64,000 bases of DNA from Aureobasidium sp. EXF-3400 (taxonomy: Eukaryota > Ascomycota > Dothideomycetes > Dothideales > Saccotheciaceae): contig SWBL01000041.1 of NCBI GenBank assembly GCA_024195585.1, forward strand, positions 1 through 64,000, in the 5' to 3' direction. Each line of letters begins with the position of its first letter. The stretch's first letter is position 1. Made by a program: the position numbers and the translations under genes. Positions 20,792-31,525 of this stretch are shown piece after piece. The notes under the pieces were generated by a model. That model ran no database searches, was not told where the DNA came from, and worked only from the letters and a program-made list of their open reading frames with translations.

Positions 20792-21348
20792 TCGGCAGGT
20801 TACGATCCATGCAGCTCAGACATTCTCGTCGCAACAGTCGTGTGATTTGTTCCGCAAAAATGTACATAGTTTATTCGCAATCGATTCGCATCAAGAACTG
20901 TATGTGCGTCGGTCTCATAGAATCTGACTTTTCAAGCGCTTTCTCTATCGTCTACAACATCAGAAACTCCAAAAGAGGTCGATGGAGAAGAGCACAATTC
21001 TTCTCATACACTTGTGATCGACATTGATGGTTGCAGATATGGTACGTGACTGCGTTGAACTTATTCGGGAGGGAAATTACTGGCTCAAAACTTGCCAAAA
21101 TCCAAGCTTTTCATGTAGCAACTGCACTATGATATGGTGTGGGAACGTATGCTTTCTTGGACTTCCTATGCCAAGGTTCGACATAGACTTGGGTCAGCAG
21201 AGAGTTCAGTATCGTTCTGCTAACATCCTTAACTTCATCTACAATTACTGATGGGAACTTCATCTTGACTTGATCAAGAAGTTGCAACGCTATTGAATCT
21301 GCTCATGGAATTCATTCATAGAACTATCTTTTTGAATTACTGAACTGT
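20792..21348. other. Intergenic between convergent genes
   Basis: About 560 bases between the 3' end of the second MFS gene and the 3' end of the aldolase gene. Only short frames without motifs are present. I see nothing further. Confidence 0.5.
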
Positions 21349-22197
21349 TCACTTTTGCTGTTTTGTTCCATTTGTGCGAGATCCTTGCACTCTGCCGTCA
21401 ATCTCTGCATACGCTTTGCCAATCTTGTTCATACCAGCTTGCAGAATTGATCCATCACCACCGCTAAGTGACCATGTCGCACCGAGCTTGAAGAAACGTT
21501 CTAGCAAGTCAAGGCGGCCACCGATTCCTCCAATGCCAATAGGCTTACCAGCCTTGACACCAGCCGCGATAATCTTCTCCACTGCGTTCAGGTAAAGCGG
21601 ATTGTCGTATTGACCTGGGATGCCGAGATCTGTGCAGAGATCATTGGAGCCGACCAGAATACCGTCCACGCCATCGATGGCAAATAATTCGTCTGCAAGC
21701 TCAACGGCGCCAGGAGTTTCGATCATGGGAATCACCATGGTCTCACGGTTGAGTAGATCGTTCTGCACCAGTGTAGGTACTGTCTGGAAATTGAGGATGG
21801 GTTGGTTGTTGGCACACCCGCGAATGCCGAGAGGGGCGTATTTGGAATCACGGACAATGTCCTTGATATGTTGGACGGTCTCGCAGTGAGGAATGACGAC
21901 AGCAGCTGCACCAGCATCCAGAATTCTGCTGAGTTGCCAATGTGACTTAGAAGGGATGCGAACAATGGGGCTGACTCCGACGTAGTTGCATGCGAGAATG
22001 AGTTGTGATACATCACGGATTGTCAGAACGGAATGCTCCATATCGATAAACATGCCATCAATTCCAGCCATCTTGACCATCATTGCGACCTCGTTGCTGA
22101 CAAAGAACTTGCAGGACATGACTGAGCAAATCTCGCCTTTGAGGATTCTGTCTCTCCATGGATTCGACACCGTGAAAGTTGTACCGTTGGTCGTCAT
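21349..22197 (-). CDS. HpcH/HpaI-family aldolase (class II, pyruvate-type)
   Basis: Single exon, 282 aa from MTTNGTTFTVSNPWRDRI; the open frame extends to 22425 but those upstream residues do not fit the fold. The family cleaves 2-oxo-3-deoxy or 4-hydroxy-2-oxo acids to pyruvate (or oxaloacetate) plus an aldehyde, using a divalent metal. Key residues are in the IDMEHS motif (catalytic His), VIPMIETPGAVEL (metal-binding Glu) and GSNDLCTDLGIPGQ (metal-binding Asp). Members include 2-keto-3-deoxy-L-rhamnonate aldolase, 5-keto-4-deoxy-glucarate aldolase and 4-hydroxy-2-oxoheptanedioate aldolase, so the exact substrate stays open. Its promoter holds a TCGG-N7-CCGA site 266 bp from ATG. It is the best pointer that the island ends in pyruvate plus an aldehyde or hydroxyacid, which the two hydroxyacid dehydrogenases could then process. 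Confidence 0.88.
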   Translation of the reverse strand: MTTNGTTFTVSNPWRDRILKGEICSVMSCKFFVSNEVAMMVKMAGIDGMFIDMEHSVLTIRDVSQLILACNYVGVSPIVRIPSKSHWQLSRILDAGAAAVVIPHCETVQHIKDIVRDSKYAPLGIRGCANNQPILNFQTVPTLVQNDLLNRETMVIPMIETPGAVELADELFAIDGVDGILVGSNDLCTDLGIPGQYDNPLYLNAVEKIIAAGVKAGKPIGIGGIGGRLDLLERFFKLGATWSLSGGDGSILQAGMNKIGKAYAEIDGRVQGSRTNGTKQQK

Positions 22198-22462
22198 GCT
22201 GGATGATTGAGTATTTGTGATGTTCAAAGAGATGGAGCCGAGTGTGATCAAGGCAATTGTGTCGTGACGAACTGACGTGTGCGAGCAGACGAGTGATGGG
22301 TATACAATGGTATGGCAGAAAGCGATGTCTTTATAAAATCGACTCCGATATATTCCGCTTGCGCTGACAGGATAAAAAGACAGACTATTCTGCCATATAT
22401 CGGAGACTGTTCGGTTGTGGAGCATACACCTCGGAAGTGCCCAAGCTTGTTACTCCACGCCG

Positions 22463-22477
22463 TCGGAGGTCTGCCGA
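22463..22477. promoter_or_regulatory. TCGG-N7-CCGA palindrome upstream of the aldolase
   Basis: GTCGG-AGGTCTG-CCGAC, with five-base arms. It lies 266 bp upstream of the aldolase ATG on the minus strand. Confidence 0.6.
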
Positions 22478-24635
22478 CACCCGCACTCCAGAGTCCGCAG
22501 ATTTTCGGCTCTCGACCGATTTGTAATGAGCGCTTCAACGCAAGTGGGTCCGTCAATTCGTGTTGCACCTTTTGGTGGTCAGCTGACCCGCTAGACAATT
22601 CAATGCGTCGGACTTCTCGACGAGCTCCATCGGGATGGGAGGTAGTAAGGAGACCCAGGCAAGTGAGTTCAATGCGGGATCCGGACTTGGACTACAAATC
22701 CGAAATCGCTCAAGATTCGATTATCATACAGTTTGGCAGAATGATTTCCGTATCTTCGGCAGTGACCAAGTACTTTCGTGAACATGTATTCGATGTCGCA
22801 TCAATCTTTGAGAAGAGTCCAAGTGGCACTTCTGGCTGTCTGCAGCAGACAGTCTGCAACGCAACAGATCCTGGTAAAGACAAGATTCGACCAGGTCATG
22901 GCAATGCAGGTTGCGAAAATACACGAGGCTTGGATGTTTATCTTGCTGCAGGTATGACTCCAAATGATGATGTGAAGTTAACGTTGATAAGATGCTCGTC
23001 GAGGATGAATCGAGGACATACCGAATTCGCCGAATCCGACTCCGCATCGTGTACAGACATCAGAAATACTGGGAGTACAGCCATATCGACTCGACGCCAT
23101 TCTTGGATCTGATTCAAAAGATTGGCCAATATATCTTCCAACACTTTCGCGCGCAAACTGTACGACAACCCGACCACCAGATCAGGATCCTTGTCGCTCG
23201 CATCTTCGGACGAGCTGCATAGCAGCATTTCGGCTCTCCAGCTCCCGAAGAAGTACTCGCAAACCATCATAAGAGTTTGGAAAGAGGTGGATAAGAGGAG
23301 TTTGCTTGCTACGACCCACCTTAGCAAATCAAGCAGGCGCGTGAAAGCACAATGTCCCAATATGTGCACATTATGCTCAAGAGTCTGCGTCTTGGTAGTT
23401 ACAAGCGACTATAGCTAGGGATTGATGTCATGACGGAGTTCCTGGTGGTCTCTCGGACAAGTAACTCGCGTAACGGAGAAGTGGCTTCTTGCCTCTGTCC
23501 AGCGGCCTTCTAGGCTGTGGCAAGGAGTCGATTGCTTGATTGGACTGCAAGACGCTCTTGGCCTTAGCAAGTCGCTTGTGATCCAATCTGTGCAGCGAGG
23601 TATCTTTCCCTTCAGCATCATGTCTCCAAGAATACCTCGTATGCGATAACGGCGATAGTGTGCCTGCAGATTGGAATGCTGTCTTTTGTATCGATCAAAG
23701 TACATCTGATACCCGAAAGGTGCTAAGGTTGCGATTTATCTTCATGCCGTCGGCCGGTCCATCGAATTGTCCAGTATTCTATGGCTTGTTCGTCTGAGAT
23801 CTATCCCTATGCTCTCGTTGTTCCAATATCGCGGTCATAATCGCTCTTCATTAGGCCTTCTACTTCATATGCACTTGTGCAATGCCTAGTCTATTGGTCA
23901 CTGTGCACGGCTTTCGAGCATCTGTCTTCTTCGCTTCTATATGCCTTGATTCACTAGCCTATGCCGTCTTTGCCATGCTTGACACAGCAGCTCGATATTT
24001 CGACGGCCTTGGTAGAAGCTCATGTACAAGAAGAATAGCCATTCAGCTATGATTGTCGACAAGAAGATGGCTATGATCGAGATCGTGGAAGATCTCTGAT
24101 GCAAAGACGACCGTTATGGCATGGAGAGATAGGTACAATGTAGCCTCTCACAACCAAATCGATTGTTTCGTACTGTTCCTCTCGCGTCACGTACACTTGA
24201 AGCCCAGACCTCTGGCTTATAACACTGATATCATGTGGACAAGAAATTGCAATTGATGATGTCGCAATCCATCAGGCTGACAACGGGATTTACTTCTTTA
24301 GCCGCCAAAATCGATGCTTGTAACACAACTAATGCTTCCACATAACTATGGCAGCGCTCAACCATGCTTACGATCAAGATTTGCCGTCTATGAATTCGCT
24401 TTTTTTCTGTACATTGAGAGCATTTCGGATATTTGTCTTGGTTGTTAATGCCCAGTCGCCAAGGTAGATGAGTGTCAGAATTCTGTCTAGGCACCTCAAC
24501 CCTTCGAACAAAGTTGTATGGATTTGTCCATCTTGGGCGTGCTCACATAGCCACAAAGTGATTGAGTCTGAGTACAACGCTTGATACCTGCTGCGCATAG
24601 CCTCCACCAAGAAGTCGCTTTCTCCGCTTCTCTCG
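22478..24635. other. Long intergenic stretch with possible decayed regulator, no intact gene
   Basis: The minus-strand frame 22938-23369 (143 codons) has the helical, Leu-rich look of a fungal regulator's C-terminal part (for example RAKVLEDILANLLNQIQEWR), and another open frame lies at 23415-23705. No zinc cluster is found upstream and the frames are not joined by clear introns, so a pseudogene or chance frame is equally possible. A 266-codon plus-strand frame at 22312-23112 is compositionally odd and has no motif. Confidence 0.35.
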
Positions 24636-24650
24636 TCGGCAGGTGTCCGA
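24636..24650. promoter_or_regulatory. TCGG-N7-CCGA palindrome upstream of the third MFS carrier
   Basis: GTCGG-CAGGTGT-CCGAC, with five-base arms, followed three bases later by a half site (gtccga). It is 224 bp before ATG 24875. Confidence 0.6.
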
Positions 24651-24874
24651 CCGTCCGAAATTGACAGATATAGTCTTTACCAAGAGGTCGTGATGCATCT
24701 TTGCCCCATGCATTGGTAGAGATGTGCGGGGATTCCAGGTTCGCACACCATACCCCATGGGGCACTCCGCCTTTCGATCGACCTACTAAGATGAGTGAAG
24801 ATCTATAAAGACAGCCGACTCTGCTGGTTTTGATCAAACATCCACACATACCTGAACATCATCAAGTCAACAAG

Positions 24875-26479
24875 ATGCCTCTTTCGCGCCCTTCTTCTCC
24901 CGTCTCAGTCCTTGAAAAGGAAAAGGCTGTCGAGCACATTGAAAGTGCTCCAGTCGAGTCAACCTATCTCGAGGGCTTCCCCCTGCTTCGCGATAAATCT
25001 GATGAAGAACTTGCGGTCTTAAACAAAAAGGTCTTGAAAAAGCTGGACTGGAAGTTTTTGCCATGCATCACTGCAATGCTGCTCATGAAGTACTTTTCCT
25101 TCCACTCAACTGTTAGAGTCACTCGCTGACACGGCCCACTCACAGCTATCTCGACCGAATCAACGTCTCCAATGCCCGCCTTGCTGGTATGCAGGCTGAT
25201 CTGGGAATGAACGATGTCATGTGGTCTACTGGCATCTCCATGTTCTACGTCGGATACATCATCTCGCAGATTCCTGCCAACGTTATCATCGCTAAGGGCA
25301 ATCCTCGCATCCTCCTGCCATGCTGTATGCTCGCCTGGTCAGCCGTCACAATCTGCATGCCTGCAATGAAGAGCGGCTGGTCTTTCTGTGTGTGCAGGTT
25401 TCTCGTCGGGTTTACAGAAGGTCCATTTCTGCCTGCTGTCTCTCTTATGACATCTTCTTGGTACACGAAACATGAGTCGCCACTTCGCATGGGCATCTGG
25501 CATGCTGGCAACATCATCTCCAACGTCATCTCTGGCTTGCTTGCAGCAGCAATCTTGACAAACATGGATGGTATTGCCAATCTTCATGCTTGGCAATGGT
25601 TCATCATCCTCGAGGGTATTGTCAGCATTATGGTTGCACTGACCGGGTTCTGGCTTTTGCCAAACTGGCCAAACAACACTGGAACATACTTCTTTACTCC
25701 CGAAGAGTCAGAAATGGCTCAGTGGCGTGTTCTTGTATCTGCGGGTGGTGTCTCCGAGGATGATGAGGGCGACTATTGGGGCGGTGTTAGCCAGGCCCTC
25801 CGCGATCCTTTCACATGGATGTTTGCCTCTCTGCATTTCGCTCTTATCATTGCTCAGTCCTTCAAGGACTTCTTCCCATCCGTAAGTCCTCTCTCGGTCC
25901 TGTTGATTCTTTCGAAGTCGATTCTGATTTGATGCTCAGATCATGGCTACTCTTGGATTCTCCAAGGTAGTAACATATCTCGTTCAGGCACCACCCTATG
26001 TTATCGCCTACTTTGTCACCCTCGGTATTTCATGGTCCAGTGGTCGTCATCTGGAGCACTGCTGGCATATCATCGGCAGCATTGCAGTCTGTCTCGTGGG
26101 CGCGATCATCATGATCTCCACTCTCAACACTGGCGCCAGATACTTTGCCTTGGTTCTTCTCTGCTCCGGACCTTTCGTTGGTCTCAACATTCAAATCTCT
26201 TGGGAGACAACCGTCGTCCCTAGGCCTCGGACCAAAAGAGCTGCACTCATTGCCATTGCTAATTGCGTTAGCAGTGTCAGTCACTGGTTCTCTCCCTACT
26301 TCTTCCTCACCAGCCAGGAGCCCAGATACCAGACTGGCGGTGGTGTCATCATCGCCGGATGTGGTATGACTATTCTTTCTTGTTTGGTTACCAGATGGTG
26401 GTGCATCAGGAAGAACAAGGCACTTGACAAGAAAGAAGCAGAGACCGGAGAGGTCAACAGTTGGCGCTTTGCTACTTGA
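24875..26479 (+). CDS. MFS transporter, DAL5-like anion:cation symporter family
   Basis: Exons 24875-25089, 25146-25881 and 25940-26479 give 496 aa; both introns are GT-AG (56 and 58 bp). The charged N-terminus is followed by WKFLPCITAMLLMNYLDRINVSNARLAGM, the family's first helix, then eleven further spans such as FYVGYIISQIPANVIIA, FVGLNIQISWETTVVP and GGVIIAGCGMTILSCL. It is a plasma membrane carrier for organic anions by family. ATG 24875 is used because the frame upstream of it is short and not conserved in character. It is the right-hand member of the group of genes that carry the shared palindrome, and the last gene of the proposed island. Confidence 0.88.
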
Positions 26480-26838
26480 GATGGCAAGGCGGGACGACGC
26501 TGCTGCTTTCAACAACACTAGCTGCCACTACTCTTGTAGTACATCTCCTTGAACGCTCTGACTACTGCCCCTTCCCCTATCTTCTGAACGTCATTCCCAT
26601 ATATGCCAACATATATCTCAGTATCTAGCTCATGTATCACGACCTGTTAGCCCGCATTGTTCATCATCTGTGTTAACTGGAGACCACACGGCTCCTTTCT
26701 ATCAAGAATTTATGCACATCGTCACAGGCGTCAAAATCGATCTTGTTGACGAGGTTACTCTTTCACACAGGCCAAGGAGCTCACACAGCCTCTCATTGGC
26801 TGCTGTTCTGCGTAATGTTTTGTTCGATTGCGATCTAT

Positions 26839-29335
26839 TCATATTGCCAGTCTCAGACTGTTCAACTCCCTGACGAGATTGTCCAATCTTGATGCTTGAA
26901 CATTCGTGCTAGCAGTATTGAATACAACAACCCAGTTAGATTTGCCCCTGTCACGGTCGTCGTCCTCTGCAACCCTGCGCTTGAAAGCTTCGAACATGGC
27001 CTTTGCTTCATCCGGCAAGATTATGTTCATCGTAGAGGCCGCTTGCTCAATCCCCATTGCTGCATATTGAATGACTGGAAGTTGCTTGCTAGCATGAAAC
27101 AGGACGCGAAGAGCGTCGAGGAAAGCATCAGCAGCGTGGTATGAGAACGTTGGACTCAATGAAGAGATCGAAGGCAACGTTTCGAACGCTACGGGAAGCG
27201 CATAGAAGGGGAAGAAGTTCATGAATTGATCGCGGCTGTAGAGCTTTGCAATCCGGCTTTGCAGGGCGCGGGCTTGCAAGGCAGAGTCTACCGTCACTGA
27301 CAGACATGGCTCTACTGGCAGTCTTGCTCTCACCAGAGGCGCTGCATGTGGTGTAGGATGTGAAGATGTCATTGTGAATGGTCGAAACAACTCCCCAATC
27401 GCAAAGTAATATGTGCACCTGCGAGCAATCAGCTTGAGACTTGATAACAAGTGGTCAGACGCCAGCAAAGACTGCAACAGCAGAAATGAGGGCCTTGATC
27501 GAGTACTTACATGACCTGGAAAACATGCGGCGGTGCTTCCTCTAGGAATATCAAGTCTTTCAGGAGCGGATCAATTCTGTCTGACCAACCTTTGAACTGC
27601 TGATAGAGGTCAAGTGAAGCTGTTAAATACTCGAGGGTGAGAGGTCCAGCAGAATACTTTGTTTGTAAAGGGACGATTCGCTTGAAGATGGTAGCAAGAC
27701 TTGCTTGAGCAGCAAAGACTTCATACCTCAGCGCAGGAACCGTCCTTCCTTGCTTGGGCCAGGGCCAAGGCATCCATTGTTCGTGATCTGAAATGTTTAC
27801 CACTCTTGGCGGTTGAATTGGTGGCTCGTTCTTAAAACCAAGATCGGCTCTGAAAGCAACTTCAGCAAAGCTTTGTTAGAGTCAGTAACTTGCACATGCT
27901 TGGAACCTGTTTGAGAACTTACACGGCCCAGTCATGCATCCCCCAGGCGAAGACGCCTCTGGCTTGGGTTCTCCTTGGTTGGGCGGAATCATAGACTTCA
28001 GCGCGGCGACCCTTGTCATACAGACCCATGTTTGTGGTGATGTGTCGCATTGCCAAGAGATACGGCATCCCGAGCTTGTCAGCACCATTAAAGGTGTGCA
28101 TAGCCCAAATCAACATGGCAGCCGCGCCACTAGACAAGTCATGTTCCTTGTCAATTGACGTGTCCCAGAGACGCTCTGCCTCAGACCAAGCGGCCTTTAG
28201 TACAGCTGCAGCGGTTTCTCGATCTACATGCGCGTAGTTCACCTGATCAATCCTCAGTCAGACTCGTTGCTCGAAAGACGAGTTTCAATCAGCAGACTTA
28301 CCGAACCATATGCCAGAACTGCATGAACAAGCACTTCGGAGCACGTGTCAGATGGTAGTCTGATCAAGCCGTCGAGGAAGTCATCTTCATCGAACATGTG
28401 GATCGAGGCATGGTCCCAAACAAAGAACGAACTGATGATGTTCCGAAATCCCACATCATCCACATATGTGACATTCCAATCCTGAGCTCTGACAGAGGAC
28501 AGTCGATCGTCGTAGAGCCAGATATATGGTGATGTACGATGTCTGCATGGAATGGTATGCACCTGCTGCAGATTCGGGGCACTTGGAGACCTTTTGATCC
28601 GTGTGCTCCTCCGAGGTGGTGGACTCGGACTCAATGGCTCACGTAAGGATGCACTGACAATGACATTAACAAGCTTGGTAGGGGAAATATGGAGCGGCGT
28701 ACAGCAGAGCAGGCATCGAAGGCAATGTAGTACCTGGATCAACTGAAAAGGGATCACGAGGGTGGATGGTGATTCTGTCATATCTGTCGCGACCTCCATT
28801 CAAGTCCAAGGCGACTGAAGCATGACTTGAGAAGCCTCGGTAAGGCACGGACGTCAGTGATCCTTCAGACACATTCTGATCTCGAAACGTGCTAAGTAGT
28901 TGTTCGGCAGGTGCGCCAGGAGCAGGTAATGTCTGCGCAAACTCGATGGTTGAAGACACATCTTGTCCGCTGCGCAAGAAATCCAGAATTTTCAGAGCAT
29001 CCGGTTGAGCGACAGATTTGAGATGGCTCAAAAGTTGATTTACTTCGGTGTTCTCACGCTGAAGTGCATCATGCTTACGTTTGAGAGCAATTATTGGAGG
29101 TGCGTCTGCTTCAGCAGCATAGACACATTCTATGCCACGGTCGGCGCAATTAGCGCACGTCGGACGTTGGCCGTCACACTGGCTGAAATTCAACTCCTGA
29201 CAACTCGACGCGGCTCTAACGGTAACGACTAACTTTGACCTTGCGCGTTCGACACTTGTTGCAAGCGACAACTATTTGATGGCGCTTCGTTGTAGCATTG
29301 AGCGGTTGGGCTGATGGGGCTTCCGTCGAAGCCAT
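26839..29335 (-). CDS. Zn2Cys6 transcription factor
   Basis: Exon 1 (29234-29335) and exon 2 (from 29178, after a 55-bp intron) together form the zinc cluster C25-x2-C28-x6-C35-x6-C42-x2-C45-x6-C52 (ACNKCRTRKVK, CDGQRPTCANCADRGIEC). A heptad-like linker follows (ALKRKHDALQRENTEVNQLL). Later exons, roughly 28254-28700, 27919-28242, 27507-27850 and 26839-27420, carry the regulatory domain, with SSFFVWDHASIHMFDEDDFL, AHVDRETAAAVLKAAWSEAE and a C-terminal RELNSLRLAI. The middle exon borders are approximate. It begins the right-hand island and is separated from the FAD monooxygenase gene by a promoter with a 38-bp direct repeat. Its targets are unknown. Confidence 0.8.
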
Positions 29336-29432
29336 GTTGAAGGTAGGGATGACGGAAGATTCTGACGAGAGACAAGTTGAGAATTAGATGCCAAGGGACA
29401 TGGAGTTTCCAACGGAAATTCAGTTGTGCATC

Positions 29433-29570
29433 GAGAATTCGGTGGGGCTGGAGCTGATTCCGAGATATTGCGGTGGAGAAAGGCGCGACAGAAGTTATCG
29501 ATGAGAGGAGGCAGTCGATTCCAGAAAGCATGGAGAATTCTGTCGGGCCGGAGCTGGGCCCGAGATAATG
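29433..29570. repeat. Imperfect 38-bp direct repeat, period 100 bp, in the regulator's promoter
   Basis: Copies at 29433-29470 and 29533-29570 share 31 of 38 bases by my count (gagaattc, then a ggagctg core, then ccgagata). They sit 98 and 198 bp upstream of the Zn2Cys6 start at 29335, followed by TCGG-N8-CCGA at 29593-29608. The rest of 29336-29854 holds no gene. Confidence 0.55.
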
Positions 29571-29854
29571 ACGACAGTGTGACCTCGGTCTGTCGGAGAC
29601 AAGCCCGACGGAAGCGGGCTTCCGGCTCACGTGTTTTCTCATCAGAATTTTGGCGGGACGATCAGAGACTGTGATTAGTAGCCTGAACAACACAACATCC
29701 GCTCAGAAAGGCTGCAATCCCGATGAACAAGAGTTATAAGGACGACCGCTCGAGTGTGATTATGCAACGTGGATAAACAGGCTTGTCCGCTTGACTACCA
29801 TCACTCGGAACTCTGACGCGACATCTTGCAAGAATGCACACGATATGGCTTATC

Positions 29855-31525
29855 TTACCTCCAGTCTCCATCAAGCACTGTCGGTTCACCCTTAGCATAC
29901 GCCTCCAACAAATTATCTATAGTCCACGGTATGTAGACCATCCCAGGCGGAACATTCCTGTTCTTGAACGGGGCTCCATGTTCCAGATGCATGGCAGCTT
30001 TGCGATAATTGTCCATAGCGTACTGTTCCGGATCGTGACGAAGGATCCATCGACCGACTTGAGCATGCTTCCCTTTGGATCCAGTCTTCGAAACCTGTTG
30101 ACCTCCATCGGGTGCTTTGCCTTGAGCCTTTTCCCGGTTGACTATACCAAATGCTTGCAGGCATGAGACACGCTCAAAGCGAAGAAGGTTGTGCACCCTT
30201 GTCGAGATTGGGACACCCTTTCTATCACCTGCTATCGCGATACAAGTGGCAAGTGAGATAGCATCCTCCATGGCCTGCGTGCCACCATTGCCAGAATTAG
30301 GCAGAAAAGCGTGCGCCGCATCGCCGAGTTGAACCACACGTCCAGCAGGAGAAGTCCAGTTTGGTTGAGGATCGCGCCACATGAGTTTCCAATCAACGAT
30401 CGTGCCCGGCGGAGTTGTTCTGATCACCCTGTCGGCTATCTCGGGCCAGCTAGGAATGGTGGAAGTGTATCGAATGACATCTGAGGGGGTGACTTTCACC
30501 GACCAGGACTCTTGCGCCTTGCCATCATCCTGGCTTTTGTCAGTAATGACAGTCATGTATCTTGTCGAAGCATCAAGATACTTACGGGATGTGACAAAGA
30601 CCAACTCATTTCATGTTGATTTCGCCAGAAAGCTGCTTGTAACCCAGCTCCATGCCACAACTGTATCGTCGATCTACCATCTTTGAGCAGTTCAAAATGC
30701 TCAGCGACTTTAGGATCAGCAAGCGCCAGCTCGACAGGATACGCCACTCGAAAGAGAGCATCACCACTGCCACGAGCAGGCACTTCTTTACCAGCTATCA
30801 ATGGCCACGACTTGCTTCGGAGACCGTCTGCCGCCACAACAATATCGCCTGAGATTTGAGAGCCGTCTCGAAGAATGACACCTGCACGATCATGCTCGGC
30901 TTCCTCAAAGTACTCGTGTACTTCGCAATCATATTCGACTTCAATATCGATCTGGCGGAGCTGTTCGAGTAGCATAGAATGAAATCTTGGCCTGGAGTGA
31001 CGATAGACCTTATCTGCATCCCCAAAGTAGAGCATCTTCGAGAAATCCTTGGGGCCAGCGAATCGTTCGCCATTGATATGATGGAACGAAACAAGAGGGT
31101 CATAAGCAATTTCCGAGTTTCTTGCTTTCAAGAATGGCCAATTCTTGAAAGCATTAATAGCCGATGGGCCTATACTGAAAGAGTCGCCGATGTGAATGTT
31201 AGTCTTTGAATCAATGTTCCAAGATGAGTCGCATACCAGATGTGACGTTTCGTCGAAATCTCTCAAGAATACGGACAGAGCAGCCAATACGCCAACATTC
31301 GAGAGCTGTCATCAATCCACCAATACCTCCTCCCACTACCACAACCGAGATTCCATTGCTTGGGCGACGTTGTAAAGGAGTGTAATTGATGCTTGCGAAA
31401 CCTCGTTGGCGATTAACCTGAATTGTGGATTGCCGTGAGTATGAGCACAGATATTTGCCGGGTGTACTTTTGAACGTTTGCCTTGTCAGTGACAAGCTCC
31501 AAGAGATCTGTATTGTCCTCGACAT
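29855..31525 (-). CDS. FAD-dependent aromatic-ring monooxygenase, salicylate-hydroxylase-like (A)
   Basis: The Rossmann motif VVVVGGGIGGLMTALE, the DG motif (DIVVAADGLRSK) and the second FAD motif GRVVQLGDAAHAFLPNSGNGGTQAMEDA identify a group A flavoprotein monooxygenase. These enzymes use NAD(P)H and O2 to hydroxylate phenolic acids. An intron at 30530-30585 is clear. A first intron near 31204-31246 is needed but its borders are uncertain. From M at 31525 the protein starts with about 55 residues rich in Arg, Ser and Thr and without Asp or Glu (ending in RGFASINYTPLQRR), which resembles a mitochondrial presequence. An in-frame ATG further upstream at 31657 would mask it. This is one of three related monooxygenases in the island. 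Confidence 0.82.

Noticed and set aside
22198..22425. N-terminal extension of the aldolase frame
   Set aside because: Residues upstream of MTTNGTTFTV are not family-like; the frame is open by chance in the 5' region.
22312..23112. 266-codon plus-strand open frame
   Set aside because: Overlaps the aldolase promoter and operator and has no motif; composition looks non-coding.
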